The notes beneath the pieces were generated by a model that had not been told where the DNA came from, made no database searches, and saw only the letters and a program-made list of their open reading frames with translations. The translations under genes and the position numbers were made by a program. From Nilaparvata lugens (taxonomy: Eukaryota; Arthropoda; Insecta; Hemiptera; Delphacidae), in assembly GCF_014356525.2 (NCBI RefSeq), contig NC_052504.1, positions 67,335,883 through 67,399,882 of the forward strand: a DNA stretch of 64,000 nt, read 5' to 3'. Position 1 is the first letter of the stretch, and the number at the start of each line of letters is the position of its first letter. Below are positions 27,001-36,000 of this stretch, one piece after another.

Positions 27001-30000
27001 AGCGTCATTGATCAAAATGAAGTTGATATGGCTGCTAACCAATTCACTAACATTCTTCAGAATGTTATTGAATCCAAAACATCAGTGATTAAACTTACAG
27101 CTAAAAAACCCAAATCAAGCCTTGCATCAGTGCGGGACTTGTTAACTCAATACGGCATCGTGACAAACTTAGAAAAAACTAAACAGACAGCCTTTTAATC
27201 AAATTTTAAAGAACGAGTTCAAACAATACAGGAATTCTCTTCATTCTGCAATCAAACAAGCCAAACATAGATACTACAGAAACAAAATTGAAGAATCTTC
27301 TCATAATCCAAGAAAACTGTGGGCTGTTATTAATGAAATTTCGGGTCGTCCAGCCAATAAGCAACCTTTTCCAATAAGCGCTTTTACTCAAAGTGGAGAA
27401 ACAAACAGCTCCGAAGGAATTGGAGAAATCTGCAATGATTTCAACCAATACTTTTCGGCAGTTGGGGTAAACCTGGCTGGCTGGTTCTATCATGGTGCAG
27501 GGTGCGCCAGAAATAAAAGATCAAGATCATGCAGTGGAGACTGTATTCGAGTTTCAGCCAGTTTCAAGACAAGAAATTGCTGATGTAGTCAAGAGTCTAA
27601 AAGGCCGTTCTGCCCCTGGCCACGACGGTATCCCAACTAGGGTTTTCAGAGATAACTTAGATTCACAAATTTCACCGATCCATCACATAGTCAATCTTAA
27701 GCATTGCGGTGGGCCGTTTCCCGTGTGCTCTCAAAACTGCCAAGGTAATACCAATATATAAATCAGGACAAAAGAATGTCTTGTCAAACTATAGGCCAAT
27801 TTCTTTTTCAGTAACAATATCCAAAATTGTTGAAAAATGTGTTAAGAAACAATTATCCAAGTACTTGAATGAGAATGATTTGATCTCTGAAAACCAATAT
27901 GGGTTTCAACAATCAAAAAACACCTCTGATGCTCTTTTTGATTTGACACGGCATATTTCAAATAATATTAAGATAAAAAAAAGTTTTAATAACCTTTTTA
28001 GACTTGGCAAAGGCCTTTGATTCTGTTGATGGATCTAAACTTATCACCAAACTCGAGATGTGTGGCATCAAGAACAACTCACTGCAGTGGTTCAAAAGTT
28101 AATTTGATAATCGACAGCAGTACGTTTCAATTGATGGAAAATTTAGTGAAACAGAACCTGTTGAGTTTGGAGTGGTTCAAGGTAGCACTCTTGAACCTCT
28201 TCTCTTTCTCATCTATGTAAATAATATTTCAAAATTGCAAACTAATGGAAAATTGTTCTTATTTGCTGATGACACGGTGTTGGTGTCAGCTGAGGGCACA
28301 TGGGAGAGGACTTATTGCGGTGCATCATTGGACCTTGCAAGAATTAAAAATTGGTTTGATCACAACTGCCTGACCGTTAATGTCACAAAAACTAAATACA
28401 TGCCAATAGTAACAAGAAACCAAACTGATCCTGGCCAACTCATATTGCAGATACACTCATGCGGAAATGCAAGGAGTCAGGACTGTGACTGTCATTCCCT
28501 TGAACGAGTTGATTACTACAAATACTTAGGTGTTATAATAGATAATAAGTTGAGTTGGGTGCAGCTTATTCAGTGTCTCAAGAGCAGACTCAGAAAATTA
28601 TTATTTGCTTTTTCTGAGATCAGCCAAGTAATGAGCATAGACCAGTGCAGAATGGTGTACTTTGCATATGTTCAGTCGCTGATCCAGTATGGCATCCTGG
28701 CTTGGGGTGGTGTTTCCTCTACTATTGTTAAACCCCTAGCCGTAACACAAAGAACAATAATCAAAAAAATACTGAAAAGAAATCACAGATACCCGACTAC
28801 CTTGCTTTTTTCATAATTTCCGGTTTTAAATATCAGACAATTTTTTATCAAATCACTTTTAATTCACATAAAAAAATACAAATCTCAGATCATTGGCGAA
28901 ACAAATTTAAATTCCCGTTATGAAACTCGCCATAGGTCCAACTATAATTATGAAATTCCTCAATTGACACATGGGTCAGAACTATCAAATTCATATTACT
29001 TAGCACACATTTTATAATTATAGAAATATTCCAAATGAGATCATAGAGGCTGAGGTGTGCTGTTTGGCCGTGTATAGAAGAGGTGTCGACAGGTGGCTAT
29101 ATAGCATTGGCTGGGAGGCAGCTGAAGCCCTTCTCTGCTCTCGTTACACCCGCCAACAACCCTTGTAGAGATAAAATTCCTTGAAATCATTAAGTGATTT
29201 TTCTTGACACGATATAAATGTTATTTTTCCTTTCTTTAATTATAAATTAGTCCTTTCTCTTGTAACCCAGCGTAACACGGTCTCAGAGCCATCCTCTCTC
29301 ATTATGAATAAGTTATCTTTCTTTATTTTACTTATTTTCTAAAAAATATTCATTTACTTTGTAATTATTATAAAAAATATTTTGTGATTGCAAATGTGTT
29401 GTCCATGGAACTCTCCTCCACACGCAGACGATTGGTCTTTGTGGGGGAATTCCGTGTACTATATGTATCTCGCTTGCTATTTTTGTAAAGTACCTATGTT
29501 GTAAAGAAGGAATAAAGATTATTTGAATTTGAATTATTGCGGATCCGATGATACCCACATGAGCTTTTTGCTTGTGCGTGGGCAATGGGAAGTGTGAGGG
29601 TGATTTATGTCCATGCCTATTCGATGGTTTTCGACGGGATGGGATTCTAACCCGCGACCAGGCAGCACTAGCAGACTGAAGGGTACAACACCTTAGTCGG
29701 ATCGGCTATCCTGGCCGTCAAACTCTAAATTATTTGTTTTTTACCTTTGGTTGTTGGGCTAGTTTTATAAGAAATCTATGAAAAATAATTTTCTCAAAAT
29801 CTGTTGAACACTTGTAATGATTGGAGAATTTGTGTAGAGGAAACAGTCAATATTTTACTCATGTCTATCCCTTCTTAATTTCATAAGCTAACTTCCAGTT
29901 CCTACATCTGTCTTAATTTTTCTTATAAGAACTATTGCATTGGATTAAAATAGATTTGAAATACTGTACCCTAATTTTATGCTTCGTACTTGAACAATCT

Positions 30001-33000
30001 TTAATCGCTCAGTAACTGAATTAGTCAGGTTCATTCGTCCAAATCCCTGATCCAAAATTGGATTACCAAACTGTAGGCCTATGCATAAAAGAAATTTTGT
30101 CTGTTATAAAATACGGTACGTATTCTGTATATTACAATAATATTGAAATTTGAATCTTTGAATGTTGCTGTGTAACAATAAACTGTATTCTTATAAGCTA
30201 CTCCAAAAAAATAACTTAGGATGATTTGGAAAATCTGTAAATTTATGAATTTTAAATTGGTTAAATGTTCTCAAGATGAATTTATGATGTATTTGATCTT
30301 TGTATAAATTATATAATAAAATAATACTATTTTAATGTATTGGTGACATTTTTCAAAGTTTTTCGATTTGTATACTATCAAGCTATCAAAATGAAAAAGT
30401 TTTCTTAGGAAACATTTTTCTTCAATCATTACTTTTTGAGATATGAGCGCATAAAATTCAAATTTTTGGGACAGGACATTTCAAATTCGGTAAGAAATAA
30501 ATCCATGAAATTTTTATACTTCATGGAATCGTTGATTGATAAATTTTCTGAAAATATCAGTTTTTGAGAAAGTTATTCAATTTACCAAAAAAAAACTCAA
30601 CTGGAAGTTATTGTAGGTAAATTGAATAACTTTCTCAAAAATCGATATTTTCAGAAAATGTTTGAATCAATAATACAATGAAGAATTTATTCTCAAAATT
30701 TCATTGATTTATTTCTTACCGAATAAAAAATATTTAATTTTATGCGCTCATATCTCATAAAGTAATGATCGGAGAAAAACTTTTTTCCTGATAAAACTTT
30801 TTAATTTTGATAGCTTGATAGTATGGTAAACAAATCCAAAAACTTTGAAAAATGTCACCATCAGTAGAAAGTTTTTTTGCAGCCTTTGCACAACCTTAAT
30901 TTTCTTTGTAAAACTTATTCTCAATTCGTCGTTCTTCTATTCTCAGGCTATTCTTGGAATCTTCTTTTTCTTTGAGGAAACAGGAAACGACGTGTCAGCT
31001 GTTTATTGGTTACCAGTTACGTGCCTCATGCTTTATATTCATGTGTATTGTATCGGTAAGTCGTATTCTAATAATTTCTTTGATCTGTTGGAGCTCAATA
31101 TCCACCATTCAGTTTCACTTGGTCTATTTACTGTCAAGATTATAGGAGGGTCATTTTTTGAACCTCCAATTGGCCATAAATAAAATACTAATGTTTAGTG
31201 CCGTAAGACTACGTCCTAAGTACTCCAGTTATGGAGTACCGTATGAGACAAGTCGGGTAATATGAAAAGATAATTTTTTCACTAAAAGTTAATTGCGCTA
31301 CTTATGATCATTCTTCAACATAATAGCCGTGAAGATTGAGACATTTGTCAACCCTAGTGGATCAGCCTACCAAAACACTTTCCATAAAATGCTACCGACA
31401 GATGAGTTTAAGTGGACTATGATTTTGTTTTAGGGCTCCTCGTTAGTTTGAAAGCTCTGGCCTCAAAGTAATGTCGTGTGTTTGGGGAGAAGGAATTACT
31501 AGCGGGTTTCAATCAGGTTTATATGGCGGGTGATCGAAATCATCTCATTTGATTTGCTAGAGAAGTCAAGTGCACCAGCACTGTGAGGCCGAGTTGTCAT
31601 GAATCACAGCGATTCCTATAAATACATTATTTTCTTCTGGCGTCTATAGTTCTCCAACATAATTCACGCACAAACATCATCACCCATAACGTTTCCTGCG
31701 TAAACTTGGATCATTCTTCGGTAGATTTATGCTAAACTATTGCCTTTTGTTTGCAAAGACGAATATAATACTATGCAACTAACACTTACCGGAGACTCAA
31801 GCGAGGTGACCATGTTTCTGTGAATATAACTGGACAACAGTGAACGATCAGCAATTTCATATCAGGGCGTTTGGCGGGGATGACCAGCTTGGGAGCTGTT
31901 CAGCTTGGAAATTGCCCCCCTACCCATTGTCTGTGTCTTATGATATGTGATCGGAGGGTGAAAAAATAATTCGTAAATTTTAGTCCAATTAATATCATGT
32001 ATCTAGATGAGAATGAATTATTTTTGAAGTACCAAACTTGTAGGATTTAGATTTTTAGTATGAAATTGATACTTCTCTCTGAAAGATAGTTCTGTAATAA
32101 TTGTTTCTTTATCTATTAAGCATTTATTTTTTGTGTTTTGAATAAAGATTAAAGCACCATTGATTTTATAAATTTTGGCTTTCCTTCAAATTATAAAATG
32201 TTCAACTATATTGCTACTTTTCACCACCACTGTGCTCTGTCTTGGTAAAAATTGTTGCATTTTTAATGTTCATAGAAACCTTTCTCATTTCCTATAAGTT
32301 ATTAGTCCAGTCAAATGGTCGTTTTTCAGGAAACATCCCCGAAAGAATTTTTTCGACGGTTGTATAATGTATTTTGGGGCGCTAAATTCGAACCTGAAAT
32401 TTTCTAACTGAAGTGTTTCACAAGAATATGCGAGAAATTTGTGATATTATGCTAATAATTTTCACAGTTGCATATCTTGTGAAACACTTCACTTGAAAAA
32501 TCCAAAAAGAAGTCAGGTTGTAGAGAATTTTCTCCTCTTTTCGCTCCCATTAATCGTTTTTCGGTTTTTAATACAGTACCGTTGAAAAGTTACAGCCAAT
32601 TGAAAAGATGATTATTCTTATTCTATCATTTTTTCTTCGATTTAACTGTTATTCAAGAGTCTCTAAAACGAGTAAGATACATGATAGAAACTTGCGATTG
32701 GCCTCGAATGAAAGAGAATTACATGCTCTATTACAGTAACTATATTACCCACAATACGGTATGGTCATTGACTGTCACGCTTCTGATTGGTTAGCTCGGT
32801 CACATGGTACAAATCTGCCATTAAGATTCCAAACAAACTTTCAAGTCCTATCTTATAGCATTAGACATTTGGAACTTATCACTTATTTTACCGATTGGAA
32901 ACATATTATCAACTTAAAATGAGTTCGATATATCATTTTCGAAGAGAAATTGATTATACTTTAATATAGACAAAAAATATAACTTTGAAAAACAATAATA

Positions 33001-36000
33001 AAGCTTAAAACATCAATTTTCCTTCCCTCGGACTCCTTGCGGACCACTTCTAGAGCTTTCGCGGACAACTTATTGGGAACCAGTGATCTATATAAATAGG
33101 TAGAAAGATAAATTTCAATTTTGTGTATTTCCTCATCCCATTTATTGGATCGAACTTCAAATAATCCAATTTCAAATTATTTTTTGTGGCTCAATTGAAT
33201 ATAACATTTTATGAAATATTTAACCATGATTAAGTGCTGATTAAAGACGTCTTGACTTCTCTGATTGATTCTCTTCAGTACTGAGTACCCTACCCATAAC
33301 CTGTTGGTACAATACCTATTGATATGATTTTCGAGTTGCATTCCCACGAGCAGTGGTTAAGATTAGAAATATCACTAAATATAAACAATAATGGTTATGT
33401 GTGTTATTTTTCAATTTCTTACATGTTTATTGAATTCATCAAGTAGTACTATGGCTATAATAATTGGCTCTCCAGAGTTTATATTCAATGTTGTGCTTTA
33501 CAATATTTTCGTCAGACTTATTGGCTGAATAAAACAAGCTACCTATTTAAATGTTATGGAATCTATTGTGATGAGAATTCCATCATGCTTCTATAAATAG
33601 ATATTATTACTTTATTATTTGTCAATGGAACAAAATTTATTACAATATCATGACACATTTCAAATGTTTCATGGTTTTTTTTGGAAATTCAGCTTTCAGG
33701 TTACGTTACCTAGCTTTCATTTTTACTCGCTATTATCTACGATTTACCATATCAAGCTCCAAAACTATATTGGGAATACAGAAAAAACATAAAAGAAATT
33801 ATATCGGAGTTAATAATCACAAAAATATACTTTAATAAGTAAAAGCAAGCGATTTTACTTATAATCCCATATAAGCTCCATTGTAAAATTCAAATATTTG
33901 GTATCTTCATGGCGGCGGCGGGAAAAAAATTCCAATGGCCATACTGTGGGCAATATAGTTACTATAGCTCTATAAGCTACGTTGCCTTAAATCCATTTTG
34001 CATGACTTTTTATTATAGAAAAACTGTCAAGACTGAAAAAATGAGGAAAATATCGCAAATTTCTTGATTTTTTGAAACAAACGTATCTTACTTCACGATT
34101 ATATTTTTACAAAATTCATTTACCTTACATGAAAGAGGAGATTTCGTTCTTCAAATCAAGACCAATTATCATTTCGGGCTACCGAGATACACAGTTTTGA
34201 ATATAGAAATTGGTCATTTTTCTGTGTATTTAATGTCAGCGATAAGGCTTCTTAGTAATGACTATCATAGTAAGACCCCTGACTCTGATATCAAAGATTT
34301 TTTGAGTCGACTAGAAGAAGTTTCAATTTTTTTAACAAAAAACCCTTATTCATTGCAATTGCTGGCGATTTCAATGTGAATATCCTTGATCAACATGAGC
34401 AAGAAGTTTCACAATTCTTAAATGTAATGAGGTCGTTTAATTTATACCATGTTCATTGCCTTCCGACGAGAGGGAGAGCATGTCTTGATAATGTGTTCAC
34501 ATCTATTGAATCTGAACGGTTGGAATGTCACTTGTATGAGCAGGACCTGATCTCTGATCACGCGGGATTATTTGTAAATTTCAAAACGATCAACCAAAGT
34601 GTAAATAAGGAAATATACCCTGAATTCCACAAAAAACGTCTCATCACAAACGACCGACTGATGCACTTGAATGCATTTCTCGCAAACTACACGTGGACAA
34701 ATATATTCAATGCCGGTGATGTAAATGTTATGACCTCAATGTTTCTCAATGTCTTGTCCTTTTACCTGGAGCTTGCATGTCCGATAATCAGTTGTAGACC
34801 TGGGCCAAAGTCTAGTCATAATAATTGGTTTACCGCTGAACTTAGTGGAATGAGGGAACAGCTGATGCTCCTGTATAATACTTGAAAGCTTGATAATACT
34901 GATAATGCTGAGGTGAGCTATAAAAATTATAAAAAAATGTATAATTCAGCAATAAATAAAGCAAAAATAGAAGCCAATAATAAATGTATTTCCAAGTCAA
35001 CCAACAGATGTAAAGCAGCCTGGAAAATAGTAAGGAATGAAACAGGCCAGGACTCAGCACCCTCTGAAATTAATCTTGCACCCGATGCCCTTAATGACTA
35101 CTTCATCAGTATATCAAGTCTAAAAAATCGAGATCAGCTATCTTCTTCTGCGACAACATTTACTGACCTTTCAAATAATTTCAAATTTTCAGAGACGACT
35201 GATCGTACTAGAGTGTGGCTATCTTGGAGAATGGTGGAAGTGGAAACAGTGAGATTGATTGTAAGCCGTTTAAGCTCCTCGCGAAGTGAAGACTGTTTTG
35301 GTCTGTCTAATTTTATAATTAAAAATATAATTGATTCCATGTTGGTACCTCTGACTCTAATAATAAATTTTGTTTTGATAACAGGACAGTTTCCTGATTG
35401 CTTGAAGCTGTCCTTGATCAATCCAATTTTCAAAAAAGGGGATCGAGACCTGCCCGAAAACTACAGGCCAATAGCGATTGTACCAATAATAAGTAAAATC
35501 ATTGAAACCTGTATTTTCCAACAAATGTATGAGTACATGACAGTCAACTCTATTTTACATGAAAACCAATTTGGGTTCAGACCTAATTGCTCAACCACTA
35601 TGGCTGTAGAAAAGATTGTAGATTCTATTCTTCAGGGATTCGAGAAAAATATGATAGTTGGAGGAAAAATGCTGGATTTGAGTAGAGCTTTCGATACAGT
35701 TTCTCACAGTGTTCTCTGCAGCAAGCTTGAACATTATGGCATTAGAGATAAGGAATTAAAATTGATCAGAAGTTACCTTAGTGACAGAACACAAATAGTT
35801 CGACTGAATAGGCAAAATAATAAATGTTCAGAACCAAAAAAGTATTGGCAGGTGTTCCACAAGGATCAGTCCTTGGACCCTTTCTATTCTTAGCTTTTGT
35901 GAATGATTTTAGTGTTAATGTTCCATGTTTATCTGTGCTCTATGCTGATGACACTACCATACTTGATTCTAATACTAGTGTAGAGGCTGTACTTGATAGG

